Shown one piece after another: positions 47,233 to 58,400 of a DNA stretch of 64,000 nt (position 1 is its first letter; each line of letters begins with the position of its first letter). The translations under genes were made by a program, and so were the position numbers. Location of the stretch: contig JAUYJT010000017.1 of the NCBI GenBank assembly GCA_030700225.1, forward strand, positions 1-64,000. Reading direction: 5' to 3'. The notes under the pieces were generated by a model, which did not search any database, was not told the origin of the DNA, and saw only the letters and a list, made by a program, of their open reading frames with translations. Origin of the DNA: Candidatus Nanopelagicales bacterium (GTDB taxonomy: Bacteria > Actinomycetota > Actinomycetes > S36-B12 > GCA-2699445).

Positions 47233-48679
47233 TCCGCGAGGATTCCTAGGTCATGGGCGTGAGTTGCCGGGGCGCCGACCTGTCGATGTTCGCATCCATG
47301 ACTGGCAGGAAGTCTATAGAGAGTTCCCTGAATCCCGGTTGCGTACGCAGGCCACGCGGTGCATGGACTGCGGAATCCCGTTTTGTCACAGCGGATGCCC
47401 GCTGGGGAACCTGATCCCCGAGTGGAACGATCTCGTTCGCCGCGGCGACTGGCGAGCGGCGAGCGAACGACTGCACGCGACGAACAACTTCCCGGAGTTC
47501 ACCGGTCGACTGTGCCCGGCGCCGTGTGAGACCGCCTGCGTGTTGGGCATCAACCAGGATCCCGTGACGATCAAGCAGGTTGAGGTCTCGATCGCGGAGA
47601 AAGCTTGGCAGGCCGGCATGGTTTCCTCCCAACCCCCGGCCCGCCAATCGGGCCGAACCGTGGCAGTAGTGGGATCTGGACCCGCGGGGTTGGCGGCAGC
47701 GCAGCAGCTCGCCAGGGCCGGCCACACCGTCGCGGTGCTTGAGCGGGCTGACCGGATCGGAGGCCTGCTTCGCTACGGCATTCCGGAGTTCAAGATGGAG
47801 AAGCACCACCTTGATCGTCGCCTGCGCCAGATGGAGGCCGAAGGAGTGCGCTTCCGACCCGGCGTGAACGTCGGCATGGACGTCACAGGTGAGGCCCTGC
47901 TAAATCGGTACGACGCCATCGTGCTCGCTGTCGGGTCAACTCGTAGCCGGGACCTGATCGTGCCGGGCCGAGAGCTAGACGGTGTGCACCAGGCCATGGA
48001 GTATCTGGAGCTAGCCAACCGCGTCTGCGAAGGCGACATCGAACTTTCCCCGATCGACGTGCACGGAAAGCACGTCGTCGTCATCGGCGGCGGCGACACG
48101 GGCGCGGACTGCGTCGGAACCGCTCATCGCCAAGGGGCCTCAGCGGTGACCCAGCTAGAGATCCTGCCCCTGTCCCCTCACGAGCGGCTAGTGAACCAGC
48201 CCTGGCCCACGTACCCGATGATCTACCGAGTCTCCAGCGCCCATGAGGAAGGCGGAGAGCGGATCTTCGGTGTCTCCACAGACGCGTTCCTGGACGATGG
48301 ATCAGGACGGGTCGGGGCTCTGCGATTGACCGATGTCGAGTTCGAGGACGGTCAGTTCATTCCCGTCCCAGGTTCTACGCGCGAGCTGGCCGCGGATTTC
48401 GTGTTCCTGGCCATGGGTTTCACGGGAGTCGAGGCGGAGCTGTGGAGGACTCAGTTCGGGGTCGAAATCACGGATCGGGGTTCAATCGAGCGCGATGACG
48501 CCTATCGGACGTGCGTACCAGGCGTGTTCGCCGCCGGGGACGCCGGGCGTGGGCAGTCCCTGATCGTGTGGGCGATCGCGGAGGGTCGCGCGGCTGCCGC
48601 GTCTGTGGACCGGTACCTCACCGGGTCATCGAACCTCCCAGTCCCGATCGCGGCATCGGCGAGGCAGTTGTCTGTCTGA
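47225..48679 (+). CDS. gltD: Glutamate synthase small subunit
   Basis: GltD supplies electrons from NADPH to GltB. The 484-residue protein has two N-terminal cysteine clusters for [4Fe-4S] centres ([17 protein letters not shown] and [12 protein letters not shown]), an FAD-binding [18 protein letters not shown], and an NAD(P)-binding [15 protein letters not shown]. The C-terminal FAD motif is [19 protein letters not shown]. The GTG start lies within the end of gltB. The gene is followed by a 48-base gap before pyk. Confidence 0.97.
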   Translation: MGDPRGFLGHGRELPGRRPVDVRIHDWQEVYREFPESRLRTQATRCMDCGIPFCHSGCPLGNLIPEWNDLVRRGDWRAASERLHATNNFPEFTGRLCPAPCETACVLGINQDPVTIKQVEVSIAEKAWQAGMVSSQPPARQSGRTVAVVGSGPAGLAAAQQLARAGHTVAVLERADRIGGLLRYGIPEFKMEKHHLDRRLRQMEAEGVRFRPGVNVGMDVTGEALLNRYDAIVLAVGSTRSRDLIVPGRELDGVHQAMEYLELANRVCEGDIELSPIDVHGKHVVVIGGGDTGADCVGTAHRQGASAVTQLEILPLSPHERLVNQPWPTYPMIYRVSSAHEEGGERIFGVSTDAFLDDGSGRVGALRLTDVEFEDGQFIPVPGSTRELAADFVFLAMGFTGVEAELWRTQFGVEITDRGSIERDDAYRTCVPGVFAAGDAGRGQSLIVWAIAEGRAAAASVDRYLTGSSNLPVPIAASARQLSV

Positions 48680-48727
48680 GGCGCTGACCATGGCAACGTG
48701 GCCGGCCATCTGGCTAGTGTGCTGATC

Positions 48728-50146
48728 ATGCGCCGAGCGAAGATCGTATGCACACTGGGCCCGGCGACATCTGACTACGACGCGGTGCGTGGCCTCGTGG
48801 AGTGCGGCATGGACGTGGCGCGGCTGAATCTGTCCCACGGCACGTACGAACAGCAAGAAGCCACGTACAGGAACGTGCGCAGGGCCTCCGAGGAGACCGG
48901 CAGAGGGGTCGGCATACTCGTTGACCTGCAGGGCCCTAAGATCCGGCTTGGTGTCTTCGCGGACGGCCCCGTGGCGCTCGCTCGCGGGGCGCGCTTCGTA
49001 ATCACGACCCAGGACGAACTCGGCGACGAGTCAGGGTGTTCGACTACCTACGCGGGGTTGCCGCAAGACGTCAAGCCGGACGACTTGATCCTCGTGGACG
49101 ACGGTCGCGTGACTTTGCGGGTCACCTCCATTGACGGCCCGCGCGTTGTGACTCAGGTCGTGGAGCCCGGCGTTGTGTCCGACCATAAGGGTCTGAACTT
49201 GCCTGGGGTAGTAGTCAGCGCACCGGCTCTTACCGACAAGGATGCGGCGGATCTTCGTTGGGCGCTGCGAACTGGCGCTGACATGATCGCGCTGTCGTTC
49301 GTGCGCGAGGCCAGCGACATCGATGCGTTGCACCGGATCATGGAGGAGGAGGGCTGCCGCGTTCCCGTTCTGGCCAAGATTGAGAAGCCCCAAGCCATAG
49401 CCCGGCTTGACCAGATCGTTGAGAGATTCGACGGAGTCATGGTTGCCAGGGGGGACCTTGGAGTGGAGCTGGCGCTGGAGCGAGTTCCGCTGGAACAGAA
49501 GCGGGCGATCGACTTGTGTCGGCGGCTCGGGAAGCCGGTGATTGTGGCGACCCAAATGCTGGAGTCGATGGTTACGGCATCGCGCCCCACCCGTGCTGAG
49601 GTTTCTGACGTGGCCAACGCAGTTCTCGACGGCGCCGATGCACTGATGCTTTCGGAAGAAACCAGCGTGGGTAAGGATCCCGCGCTGGTCGTGCGGACGA
49701 TGGCCCGAATCATTCAGCACGTGGAAGAGCATGCGCTGGATCGTCTGCCGGAGATGCCTCAGGAGTCGATTGTGTCAACCGCGCGCGCTGTTACGCGGGC
49801 AGCTGTCGAAGTCGGTCAGGCAGTCGACGCGGCGTTCCTGATCGCATTCACCGAAACAGGCTCGACCGCTCGGCTGATGGCGCGACACAGGGCTGCGGTA
49901 CCGCTGCTGGCCTACACGCCCAATCCCCGAGTCCGCCATTGGCTGGCCCTTGTGTGGGGGGTCGAGGCTTTCCTCGCGCCGCAGGCGGCCGACACCGATG
50001 CGCTTGTTGATGAGGTGGACGCGGCTCTGCTTGGGAGCGGACGAGCCAGCGGTGGGGAGCTGGTGGTAATTGTGGCCGGGGTTCCACCTGGAGTTCCAGG
50101 CACTACGAATGGAATGCGCGTACACCCGGTGGGCAGGACTAGTTAG
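48728..50146 (+). CDS. pyk: Pyruvate kinase
   Basis: The enzyme makes pyruvate and ATP from phosphoenolpyruvate. The 472-residue product has RRAKIVCTLGPATSDYDAVR, the ARLNLSHGTYEQQ substrate region, ILVDLQGPKIRLG, the catalytic Lys in VPVLAKIEKPQAI, VMVARGDLGVELALERVP and TQMLESMVTASRPTRAEVSD. The C-terminal allosteric domain is present. ATG 48728 is the usual start; an earlier in-frame start at 48698 would add ten residues with no support. The gene end carries a 12-bp tandem repeat that spans the stop. Confidence 0.96.
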   Translation: MRRAKIVCTLGPATSDYDAVRGLVECGMDVARLNLSHGTYEQQEATYRNVRRASEETGRGVGILVDLQGPKIRLGVFADGPVALARGARFVITTQDELGDESGCSTTYAGLPQDVKPDDLILVDDGRVTLRVTSIDGPRVVTQVVEPGVVSDHKGLNLPGVVVSAPALTDKDAADLRWALRTGADMIALSFVREASDIDALHRIMEEEGCRVPVLAKIEKPQAIARLDQIVERFDGVMVARGDLGVELALERVPLEQKRAIDLCRRLGKPVIVATQMLESMVTASRPTRAEVSDVANAVLDGADALMLSEETSVGKDPALVVRTMARIIQHVEEHALDRLPEMPQESIVSTARAVTRAAVEVGQAVDAAFLIAFTETGSTARLMARHRAAVPLLAYTPNPRVRHWLALVWGVEAFLAPQAADTDALVDEVDAALLGSGRASGGELVVIVAGVPPGVPGTTNGMRVHPVGRTS

Positions 50147-50161
50147 GGCACTAGTTAGGGC
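50138..50161 (+). repeat. 12-bp tandem repeat spanning the pyk stop codon
   Basis: Two identical head-to-tail copies of ACTAGTTAGGGC lie at 50138-50149 and 50150-50161. The first contains the pyk TAG stop, and the second carries the same TAG in frame four codons later, a duplicated stop. It lies in the short space between the convergent pyk and bldD genes. Confidence 0.85.
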
Positions 50162-50175
50162 GCAGCCGTCCAGAG

Positions 50176-50664
50176 TCAGTCAGTGACCGCCCGGGAGTCC
50201 ACGTTCAAAACGCCCCAGGCCTTCAGCTCCTCGACCAAGAGGCTCGCCGGCTGGTCGTAGATGACCGCGAGGGTCCGCAAGTCTTCCTGTCGGATCGACA
50301 GCACGCGGCCGTTGTAGTCACCCCGCTGGGATTGGATAGCGGTGACGTAGCGAGCAAGCGGTCCCGCCTTGTCCGCGGGCAGCCGAGTCAACTGCTCAAG
50401 ATCGACTGTCATCTGCGGTGACAGGTCATGCTGCGTGGCCACAGAGCCGCCAGGGAGGAGCTCGGTGACGGGGACCGCGTAGAACTCGGCCAGAGCGGCC
50501 AGCTTCGCGACAGTGATCGCCCGGTCCCCACGCTCGTAGGATCCGACAACGACGGCCTTCCAGCGAGATCCTGACTTTTCCTCCACACCCTGGAGTGACA
50601 GACCCTGCTGCTGTCGAATCGCCCGCAGACGGGCGCCGAGCGCCTTGGCATAGTCAGAGGCCAT
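50176..50664 (-). CDS. bldD: BldD-type developmental regulator with c-di-GMP binding signature
   Basis: The 162-residue protein aligns end to end with Streptomyces BldD: an HTH domain beginning YAKALGARLRAIRQQQGLSL, then GVEEKSGSRWKAVVVGSYER and FYAVPVTELLPGG. The C-terminal domain has the c-di-GMP signature RxD-X8-RxxD, here RGD at 114-116 and RQED at 125-128. These are the residue numbers known for Streptomyces BldD, where a c-di-GMP tetramer drives dimerisation and repression of developmental genes. The neighbour pyrR on the other side of the gap matches the synteny of Streptomyces. It is convergent with pyk. Whether this organism differentiates is unknown. Confidence 0.94.
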   Translation of the reverse strand: MASDYAKALGARLRAIRQQQGLSLQGVEEKSGSRWKAVVVGSYERGDRAITVAKLAALAEFYAVPVTELLPGGSVATQHDLSPQMTVDLEQLTRLPADKAGPLARYVTAIQSQRGDYNGRVLSIRQEDLRTLAVIYDQPASLLVEELKAWGVLNVDSRAVTD

Positions 50665-50715
50665 ATCCCCATCCTTCCCACTGATCCAGCCGACGACTCG
50701 AGTATGAGCCTACGT

Positions 50716-50728
50716 CTACGGTAAGTAA
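50716..50728. promoter_or_regulatory. Candidate BldD box upstream of bldD
   Basis: The sequence CTAC-GGTAA-GTAA fits the published BldD half-site pattern TNAC-N5-GTNA except for the first base. It lies about 50 bases upstream of the bldD start, where autoregulation would be expected, since BldD represses its own gene in Streptomyces. One mismatch in eight defined positions makes this tentative. Confidence 0.3.
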
Positions 50729-50880
50729 CGACCGGGCGGCTCCGCAAACTGGGGCACGGGAGTCTTGCGTCACACCGCCGCTCGTCGGCCTGGCGCGGAC
50801 TCAAGCCCGACCTGACGATCGCCGCTCATTAGGCGCCGTGTTGAGCGGGTGGTAGCGTCAACGCGGGCATCCTTTAACGG

Positions 50881-50897
50881 CCCGTCCAGTGAGGCGG
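50881..50897 (+). promoter_or_regulatory. PyrR-binding RNA hairpin before pyrR
   Basis: The leader reads CCGTCCAGTGAGGCGG. It folds as CCG-(U)-CC, a loop AGUGA, and GG-CGG, and it matches the PyrR-binding consensus ARUCCNGNGAGGYU at 12 of 14 positions. It lies immediately upstream of AAGGAGGTCGG and ATG 50911. In mycobacteria PyrR bound near the start represses translation, so the same control is likely here. It would reduce pyr operon translation when UMP is plentiful. Confidence 0.65.
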
Positions 50898-50910
50898 TCA
50901 AGGAGGTCGG

Positions 50911-51489
50911 ATGAGTTCTGGAACCGATGAAGGTTCGGTCGTCCTCGACGGGGCGGACATTTCGCGGGTGATTTCCCGCATGTCTCACGAGATCGTTGAA
51001 CAAACACGCGGGGCCCACGGCCTAGTAGTCATGGGGATCCCCACGCGCGGAGCGGTGCTCGCGCGCCGCATCGCTTCCAGGATCAGCGAGGTTGAGGCGG
51101 CCAGGGTTCCAACCGGATCCATTGACGTAACCATGTACCGGGATGACCTGAGCATGCGTCCGGCCCGGGCATTGGGCCCCACTGACATCCCTCACGGCGG
51201 CATCGACGGTCGCACAGTGGTCCTTGTGGACGACGTGCTCTTCTCAGGGCGGACCGTGAGGGCGGCTCTGGATGCCGTGATTGACCTAGGACGTCCCCGG
51301 AGCATTCGGCTGGCGGTTCTCGTGGATCGCGGCCATCGCGAGCTGCCGATCCGGGCGGACTACGTCGGCAAGAACATCCCCACCGCCGTCGACGAGAGCG
51401 TCCAAGTGCGCCTGGCGGAGGTGGACGGTGTCGACGAGGTGGTTCTGGTCCGTCGTGGTCATCGTGGCTACTTCGAGGAGCGGGCGTGA
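50911..51489 (+). CDS. pyrR: PyrR, uracil phosphoribosyltransferase-type regulator of the pyr operon
   Basis: PyrR binds pyr mRNA in response to UMP and may also act as a uracil phosphoribosyltransferase. The 192-residue protein has [19 protein letters not shown], the PRPP-binding motif [19 protein letters not shown], and [20 protein letters not shown], all family marks. The ATG is supported by AAGGAGG. It is first in the operon and its stop overlaps pyrB by four bases. The hairpin just upstream is its probable binding site, suggesting self-control. Confidence 0.96.
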   Translation: MSSGTDEGSVVLDGADISRVISRMSHEIVEQTRGAHGLVVMGIPTRGAVLARRIASRISEVEAARVPTGSIDVTMYRDDLSMRPARALGPTDIPHGGIDGRTVVLVDDVLFSGRTVRAALDAVIDLGRPRSIRLAVLVDRGHRELPIRADYVGKNIPTAVDESVQVRLAEVDGVDEVVLVRRGHRGYFEERA

Positions 51490-52436
51490 ACCGGCATCTG
51501 CTTTCAGCCGGGGACCTGGACCGGCAGGACGCGATTCTGGTCCTCGACACCGCTTCTCAGATGGCCACGCTCACCGACAGATCTGTGAAGAAGCTGCCGA
51601 CTCTGCGCGGCCGGACGGTTGTGAACCTGTTCTTCGAAGATTCGACCAGGACCCGGATCTCCTTCGAAGCCGCCGCCAAGCGCCTATCCGCGGACGTCAT
51701 CAACTTCTCGGCCAAGGGATCCAGCACATCCAAGGGCGAGAGCTTGAAGGACACCGCGCTGACGCTGCAGGCTATGGGCGCTGATGCCGTTGTCATCCGG
51801 CACGGGTCGTCTGGGGCACCCTGGCAGCTGGCCGCGTCAGACTGGATCGATGGGGCGATAATCAACGCTGGCGACGGTACCCATGAGCATCCGACTCAGG
51901 CGCTGCTCGACGCTTTCACGATGCGGCGGCACCTGTGCGGTGGAGCCGGAGACTTGGCCGGGCTTCGCGTTACTCTCGCGGGCGATGTGCTGCACAGCCG
52001 GGTCGCTCGTTCGAACGTGCTGCTGCTGTCAACTCTCGGTGCAATCGTCACGCTCGTCGCCCCCCCGACGCTCCTGCCCGTCGGAGTGGACCAATGGCCG
52101 TGCGAGGTGTCGTATGACATCGACGCTGTGCTGGAAAACACTGACGCGATGATGATGTTGCGTGTTCAGCGGGAGCGGATGAAGGATGCCTTCTTCCCGA
52201 GCGCGAGGGAGTACACGCGACGCTACGGACTGGATGAGCGCCGGATGGATCGGTTGCCCCAGCACGCCATCGTGATGCACCCCGGGCCCATGAACCGTGG
52301 AGTTGAGATAGCCGACGGTGTGGCCGACTCGCCGCGTTCCGTGATCGTCGAACAGGTGACCAACGGTGTCAGCGTGCGCATGGCAGTGCTGTATCTGCTC
52401 GTTGGCGGCGCTCGCTCGGAACAGGAAGTCGCATGA
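51486..52436 (+). CDS. pyrB: Aspartate carbamoyltransferase catalytic subunit
   Basis: This enzyme joins carbamoyl phosphate and aspartate in the second step of pyrimidine synthesis. The 316-residue product has the carbamoyl phosphate site [36 protein letters not shown], the AspAT motif [15 protein letters not shown] and [15 protein letters not shown]. No PyrI regulatory subunit is present, as usual in this phylum. GTG 51486 overlaps pyrR by four bases, and its stop overlaps pyrC by four bases. Confidence 0.97.
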   Translation: MNRHLLSAGDLDRQDAILVLDTASQMATLTDRSVKKLPTLRGRTVVNLFFEDSTRTRISFEAAAKRLSADVINFSAKGSSTSKGESLKDTALTLQAMGADAVVIRHGSSGAPWQLAASDWIDGAIINAGDGTHEHPTQALLDAFTMRRHLCGGAGDLAGLRVTLAGDVLHSRVARSNVLLLSTLGAIVTLVAPPTLLPVGVDQWPCEVSYDIDAVLENTDAMMMLRVQRERMKDAFFPSAREYTRRYGLDERRMDRLPQHAIVMHPGPMNRGVEIADGVADSPRSVIVEQVTNGVSVRMAVLYLLVGGARSEQEVA

Positions 52437-53749
52437 GCGCCCCATCACGCCGGGTGATCATCCGGGACGCCAGACCCCTGGGTGGCGACGCGGTCGACGT
52501 AGTTCTCGTGGACGGCAAGATCGCCGCGATCGCGCCACCTGGGGCTGATTCGAGGAATGCCCCCGAGGACGCGATCGTGATCGAAGGTCGAGGCAACGTT
52601 CTGCTTCCCGGGCTCGTGGACCTGCACACGCACCTGCGCGAGCCGGGCCGCGAGGACGCCGAGACTGTGCTCACAGGTTCCGCAGCTGCGGCTGTCGGTG
52701 GCTTCACCGCCGTTCACGCCATGGCCAACACCGATCCCGTTGCCGACACCGCTGGTGTCGTTGAGCAGGTGTGGAGGCTGGGCCGCGACGCCGGGTACTG
52801 CGATGTGCGGCCAGTAGGCGCCGTAACGGTTGGGCTGGCCGGCTCACAGCTGGCCGAACTCGGTGCGATGGCCGAATCAGCCGCCAGTGTGCGAATGTTC
52901 AGCGACGACGGCAAGTGCGTCGACGACGCGGTCATGATGCGGCGCGCGATGGAGTACGTGAAGGCCCTCGACGGGGTCATCGCCCAGCACGCCCAGGAGT
53001 CCCGGCTCACCCGGGGCGCTCAGATGAATGAGGGCGCGGTGTCGGCGGTTCTGGGGCTAGCCGGCTGGCCCGCAGTCGCCGAAGAGGCCATCATCGCTCG
53101 CGACGTACTCCTGGCTGAACACGTCGGTTCCCGCGTCCACATCTGCCACGTGTCGACAGCCGGAAGTGTCGACATCATCCGTAGGGCCAAGGAAGTCGGC
53201 ATCGCCGTTACCGCAGAGGTCACGCCGCATCACCTGATGCTCACCGACGATCTGGTCAACGGATACGACCCCGTGTTCAAGGTGAATCCGCCGCTGCGCA
53301 CGATGCGCGACGTCGAAGCCGTGCGGCAAGGTCTCGTGGACGGGACGATCGACGTTGTCGCCACCGACCATGCGCCTCACCCCTCCGAGGACAAAGAATG
53401 CGAATGGAGCGCCGCCGCGTTCGGCATGCTCGGGCTGCCCACCGCGTTGTCCGTCGTTATCGCGGCCACGCTGGAAACTGGCCTGCTCGACTGGGCGGGT
53501 ATCGCGCGCTGCATGAGTGTCAATCCGGCCAAGATCGGCAGTGTCGAGACCCAGGGACGGCCGATCAGTGTCGGCGAGCCGGCGAACCTAGTGCTGGTTG
53601 ATCCCGGCGCACGCTGGGTTGTCGACCCGATCAAGTTCCCGGGTCCTTCGCGCAACTCGCCCTTCGCGGGTATGGAGCTGCCAGGGCGCGTGGTCGCGAC
53701 GATCTACGCGGGCACGCCCACAGTGCTGGAAGGGGTCTTGCAGTGGTGA
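52433..53749 (+). CDS. pyrC: Dihydroorotase
   Basis: The enzyme closes carbamoyl aspartate to dihydroorotate with a binuclear zinc site. The 438-residue product is of the type I class (like Bacillus PyrC): [18 protein letters not shown] with the metal-binding Hx[15 protein letters not shown], the [13 protein letters not shown] segment, HAQESRLT, and the [17 protein letters not shown] motif with the metal-binding Asp. It is coupled to pyrB by a four-base overlap, and the following gene starts inside its end. Confidence 0.97.
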   Translation: MSAPSRRVIIRDARPLGGDAVDVVLVDGKIAAIAPPGADSRNAPEDAIVIEGRGNVLLPGLVDLHTHLREPGREDAETVLTGSAAAAVGGFTAVHAMANTDPVADTAGVVEQVWRLGRDAGYCDVRPVGAVTVGLAGSQLAELGAMAESAASVRMFSDDGKCVDDAVMMRRAMEYVKALDGVIAQHAQESRLTRGAQMNEGAVSAVLGLAGWPAVAEEAIIARDVLLAEHVGSRVHICHVSTAGSVDIIRRAKEVGIAVTAEVTPHHLMLTDDLVNGYDPVFKVNPPLRTMRDVEAVRQGLVDGTIDVVATDHAPHPSEDKECEWSAAAFGMLGLPTALSVVIAATLETGLLDWAGIARCMSVNPAKIGSVETQGRPISVGEPANLVLVDPGARWVVDPIKFPGPSRNSPFAGMELPGRVVATIYAGTPTVLEGVLQW

Positions 53750-54315
53750 TCCGAGGGCTGAGCGCTGGGCAGACATACAGTGAGCAGGCGTCGCTGGGTC
53801 AGTGGGCGACGCGCGTGATCATGACGTTGATTGTCTTGGCGATCATCGCCTTGGCCCTTTATGGGATGAGGCACGGCTGGCGCGCGCGGGCACGCCGCCA
53901 GTCGGAGCTCCCCGCCCTGCCCGCAGGGGGGCCGTCTACCGGGCGCGCCGAGGTTATTGGCACGTACGTGGGGACCGTGCGCGCCGGTGATTGGCTAGAC
54001 CGGATCGTGGCGGCGGGAGGTCCGGCGCGTGCCGCGATCAGTGTTGGGCCTGACGGTGTGGAAATCCGCAGGTCAGGTGAGGACTCGCTGGTGATCGGGG
54101 CCGACCGGCTGGTGGAAGTCGGCACTGCCCCCGGCCTGCTGCAGAAGGTGTATGGGCGCCATGGGGTGCTGCTGATCACTTGGATGTGGGGTGATCAGAT
54201 GGTTTCGAGTGGGCTTTGGTTCTCAGACCCTTCGGACCAGCGCTTGGTCCGCGTGGCGGTCGAGGGGATCGCTGGGCGGACCCAGGCGGCTGAGTCAGCC
54301 CCGGAAACGGCCTGA
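53746..54315 (+). CDS. PH-like domain membrane protein of the pyr operon
   Basis: The 189-residue protein has one transmembrane helix near residues 25-43 ([20 protein letters not shown]) and a cytoplasmic region, about residues 65-180, that is rich in beta strands and resembles the PH-like domain of the Mycobacterium Rv1382-type protein at the same place between pyrC and carA. The function is not known. Conserved position in several Actinobacteria suggests a link with pyrimidine synthesis or with co-regulation alone. GTG 53746 gives a four-base overlap with pyrC; 53743 is also in frame. Confidence 0.7.
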   Translation: MIRGLSAGQTYSEQASLGQWATRVIMTLIVLAIIALALYGMRHGWRARARRQSELPALPAGGPSTGRAEVIGTYVGTVRAGDWLDRIVAAGGPARAAISVGPDGVEIRRSGEDSLVIGADRLVEVGTAPGLLQKVYGRHGVLLITWMWGDQMVSSGLWFSDPSDQRLVRVAVEGIAGRTQAAESAPETA

Positions 54316-54317
54316 TC

Positions 54318-55442
54318 ATGGATCGGCAGCCAGCGGTGCTGGTTTTGGAGGATGGTCGGGAGTTCGCCGGCCGGTCGTTCGGGGCCCTTGGTTCGACGCT
54401 CGGAGAGGCCGTCTTCGCCACGGGAATGACCGGGTACCAGGAGACGCTCACAGACCCCTCCTATCACCGTCAGATAGTCGTGCAGACGGCTCCGCACATC
54501 GGCAACACTGGGATGAACGCGCAGGATCCAGAGTCGCGGGCGATCTGGGTGGCCGGATACGTCGTTCGGGATCCATCTCCCCTGGCCAGCAGCTGGCGAG
54601 CCAGCTCTGAGCTGGAGCCGGACCTGATCAGCGCGGGAGTCGTTGGGATCTGCGGGGTCGACACTCGGGCGCTGACACGGCACCTGCGGGACCGCGGGGC
54701 CATGAGGGCAGGGATCTTCTCGGGGGATGAAAGTGGTGGCGTGGGCCGTCTGGACCGAGTGCTCGCCTGTCCGAGCATGGTCGGCGCGGACCTGTCTGGC
54801 GAAGTCACTACGAGCGAGCCGTACATCGTGGAAGCGTTGGGCGAGCGGCGCTTCACCGTGGCCGCGGTCGACCTGGGTATCAAGACGATGACGCCCCAGC
54901 GCCTGGCGGAACGGGGTGTGCGCGTGCTGGTGCTTCCGGCGGGCGTCACTGCCGCCGACCTGATGGCGACCGAAGCGGATGGCTACTTCTTCTCCAACGG
55001 GCCTGGGGACCCGGCGGCTGCTGACCACGCGGTTGAGCTGGCACGCGCCCTCCTCGCGGCCGACCATCCAGTGTTCGGGATCTGCTTCGGCCATCAAGTG
55101 TTCGGCCGGGCGCTGGGGCTGGGGACATTCAAGCTTCCGTTCGGCCACCGAGGCATCAACCAGCCTGTCCGAGACCACTTCACGGGCCGCGTCGAGATAA
55201 CCGCCCACAACCACGGATTCGCCATCAGCGCGCCAGAAGGAGACTTCGACACGCCTTTCGGGCCAGCCCGCGTCAGTCACTCGTGCCTGAACGATGGCGT
55301 TGTGGAGGGGCTAAGACTCAACAGCGGTCGGTCGTTCAGCGTTCAGTACCATCCCGAGGCGGCCGCCGGGCCCCACGATGCCGCGTACTTGTTCGACCGC
55401 TTCTGTGACGTCATGGGAGGTTCGCCAGATGCCTTTGCGTGA
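54318..55442 (+). CDS. carA: Carbamoyl-phosphate synthase small subunit
   Basis: CarA releases ammonia from glutamine for CarB. The 374-residue protein has the N-terminal CarA domain ([19 protein letters not shown] and [16 protein letters not shown]) and a class I amidotransferase domain, with [32 protein letters not shown], catalytic Cys in [13 protein letters not shown] and the His-Glu pair in [13 protein letters not shown]. Two bases separate it from the PH protein gene, and carB starts inside its end. Confidence 0.96.
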   Translation: MDRQPAVLVLEDGREFAGRSFGALGSTLGEAVFATGMTGYQETLTDPSYHRQIVVQTAPHIGNTGMNAQDPESRAIWVAGYVVRDPSPLASSWRASSELEPDLISAGVVGICGVDTRALTRHLRDRGAMRAGIFSGDESGGVGRLDRVLACPSMVGADLSGEVTTSEPYIVEALGERRFTVAAVDLGIKTMTPQRLAERGVRVLVLPAGVTAADLMATEADGYFFSNGPGDPAAADHAVELARALLAADHPVFGICFGHQVFGRALGLGTFKLPFGHRGINQPVRDHFTGRVEITAHNHGFAISAPEGDFDTPFGPARVSHSCLNDGVVEGLRLNSGRSFSVQYHPEAAAGPHDAAYLFDRFCDVMGGSPDAFA

Positions 55443-58400
55443 TGACATCAGTTCGGTGCTCGTCATCGGTTCTGGACCGATCGTGATCGGGCAGGCGTGC
55501 GAGTTCGACTACTCCGGAACGCAGGCCTGCCGCGTGCTGAAGATGGAGGGTTTGCGGGTAGTGCTCGTCAACAGCAACCCCGCGACGATCATGACGGACC
55601 CGGAGTTCGCCGACGCCACGTATGTGGAGCCGATCACCGCGGAGTTCGTTGAGAGGATCATCGAGCGTGAGCGGCCCGACGCTCTGCTGCCCACGCTTGG
55701 GGGGCAAACAGCGCTGAATACCGCGATGGAACTTCACAGGTCCGGATGCCTGCGGAAGTACGAAGTCGAGCTGATCGGCGCGAACGTCGAGGCGATCGAA
55801 CGCGGCGAGAACCGCGAGGTATTCAAGCGCGTTGTGGACTCGATTGGGGCGGAGTCGGCCGCGAGCAGGATCTGTCACTCCATCGATGAGTGCCTGGCGG
55901 CCGCGCTGGAGCTGAACTACCCCGTCGTCGTGCGGCCTTCGTTCACCATGGGTGGCGCTGGATCGGGGATCGCGCACGATGCGGACGAGTTGACTCGCAT
56001 GGCTGGGGCGGGCCTGTTGGCGAGCCCAACCACGGAGGTGCTCCTGGAGGAGTCGATCCTTGGCTGGAAGGAGTTCGAGCTGGAGCTGATGCGCGACCAC
56101 AACGACAACGTGGTCGTCATCTGTTCGATTGAGAACCTGGATCCGATGGGCGTTCACACAGGTGACTCCATCACGGTCGCGCCGGCTCTGACCCTGACTG
56201 ATCGTGAGTACCAGCGGCTGCGCGACATCGGAATCGCGATCATTCGCGCAGTCGGAGTGGATACCGGCGGGTGCAACATCCAGTTCGCGGTCAACCCGGC
56301 GGATGGCCGAATCATCGTGATCGAGATGAACCCGCGCGTGTCCCGATCAAGTGCTTTGGCCAGCAAGGCGACGGGGTTCCCCATCGCGAAGATCGCCGCG
56401 CGGCTGGCTGTCGGCTATTCGCTTGATGAGATCCGCAACGACATCACCTTGGAGACGCCGGCCTCATTCGAGCCCGCGCTGGACTATGTCGTAGTGAAGG
56501 TTCCCCGGTTCGCCTTCGAGAAGTTCCCTGAGGCGGACGATCGGCTCACTACGACGATGAAGAGCGTCGGGGAGGCCATGGCCATAGGGCGCAACTTCAC
56601 TGAGGCGTTGCAGAAAGCTCTTCGATCCCTTGAGAACCCCGGGGCATCGTTCTCATGGAGCGGCGACAGGCCCGATCCGGCGCCTTTGCTAGTGGAGATG
56701 TCCACGGCCAGGGAGGGGCGCATCCGCCAGGTCCAGCAAGCGCTGTGGGGCGGGGCGTCGATAGACCAGGTTCATGAGGCGACCTGTATAGACCCGTGGT
56801 TCCTAGCACAGGTCGATCTGCTGAACGCGGTGGCGGAGAAGGTGCGCGCCTCCCACGAACTGGATGCCGACGTGTTGAGACTCGCCAAGAGGCACGGATT
56901 CTCCGACAAGCAGATCGCCCAGATCGCCGACCTTGACGAGGCGGTCGTGCGCGGTGTCCGGCATGCGCTTGGCATCCGGCCTGTCTACAAGACGGTTGAC
57001 ACGTGCGCCGCCGAATTCCCCGCTCAGACTCCCTACCACTACTCGACCTACGAAGACGAAACAGAAGTCGAGCCGGGCGATCGCCCGAAGGTGATCATCC
57101 TGGGCTCGGGTCCCAACCGAATCGGTCAAGGGATCGAGTTCGACTACTCCTGTGTGCACGCGTCCCTGACTCTCCGCGAGGACGGGTACGAGACCGTGAT
57201 GGTCAACTGCAACCCCGAGACAGTGTCCACCGACTACGACACCTCGGACCGGCTGTACTTCGAGCCGCTCACCTTGGAGGACGTGCTCGAGATCTACTAC
57301 GCCGAGTGCCAGTCGGGCGAGGTGGCGGGATTGATCGTGCAGCTGGGGGGGCAGACGCCGCTGGGCCTGGCTCAGCCGCTGAAGGACGCGGGTGTGCCGG
57401 TCGTGGGGACACCTCCGGAGGCCATCCACTTGGCTGAGGACAGGGGCGCATTCGGCATGGTGCTCGCGGAAGCGGGGCTGCCAGCTCCTCCGTATGGCAC
57501 CGCTAGGTCGTTCGATGAGGCGCGCGCCATAGCCCACAAGATCGGGTACCCCGTCCTTGTACGGCCCTCATACGTGCTGGGCGGTAGGGGTATGGAGATC
57601 GTCTACGACGATGAGATGCTCGCTGGCTTCCTGCACCGTGCCACCCAGCTGAACCCGGAGCACCCGGTCCTGATCGACAGGTTCCTGGATGATGCGATCG
57701 AGATCGACGTTGACGCGTTGTTCGATGGCACCGATCTGTTCCTCGGCGGAGTGATGGAGCACATCGAGGAAGCGGGGATCCACTCGGGAGATTCGGCCTG
57801 TGCGCTGCCTCCGATCACTTTGGGTCGTGCCGCGCTCGAGACGATCCGCGAATCGACCCGAGCCATCGCCGAAGGTGTTGGAGTACGCGGTCTGATGAAT
57901 GTGCAGTACGCGCTCAGCGGAGATGTGCTGTATGTGTTGGAGGCCAACCCCCGGGCCTCCAGGACTGTGCCATTCGTTTCGAAGAGCACCGCCGTTCCGC
58001 TGGCTAAGGCAGCAGCTCGGGTGATGATGGGCGAAAGCATCAGAAGTCTTCGCCAGCAGGGGCTACTGCCGACGAGCGGCGATGGCGGGAACCTACCGGT
58101 TGGCGGACCGATCGCTGTGAAGGAAGCAGTGCTGCCCTTCGGTCGTTTTCACGGGGTTGACACCGTCCTGGGCCCCGAAATGCGTTCCACAGGTGAAGTG
58201 ATGGGGATCGACGCTTCATTCGGGACCGCGTTCGCCAAGTCACAGGTTGGCGCGTACCAAGGCGGTCTGCCGGCTGGCGGACGCGTGTTGGTCTCGGTGG
58301 CGAACCGTGACAAGCGCGCGATGATTCTTCCCGTGAAGCGTTTGGCTGACCTTGGCTTCGAGGTTATGGCGACGGAGGGGACCGCCGAGATTCTGCGGCG

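Larger units (their letters stand above)
50665..50910. promoter_or_regulatory. Divergent intergenic region between bldD and pyrR
   Basis: These 246 bases hold the promoters of bldD and the pyr operon. Two elements can be proposed: a near-consensus BldD box at 50716-50728 and a PyrR-binding hairpin at 50881-50897, just before the pyrR ribosome binding site. I could not assign -35 and -10 hexamers with confidence. Confidence 0.5.
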
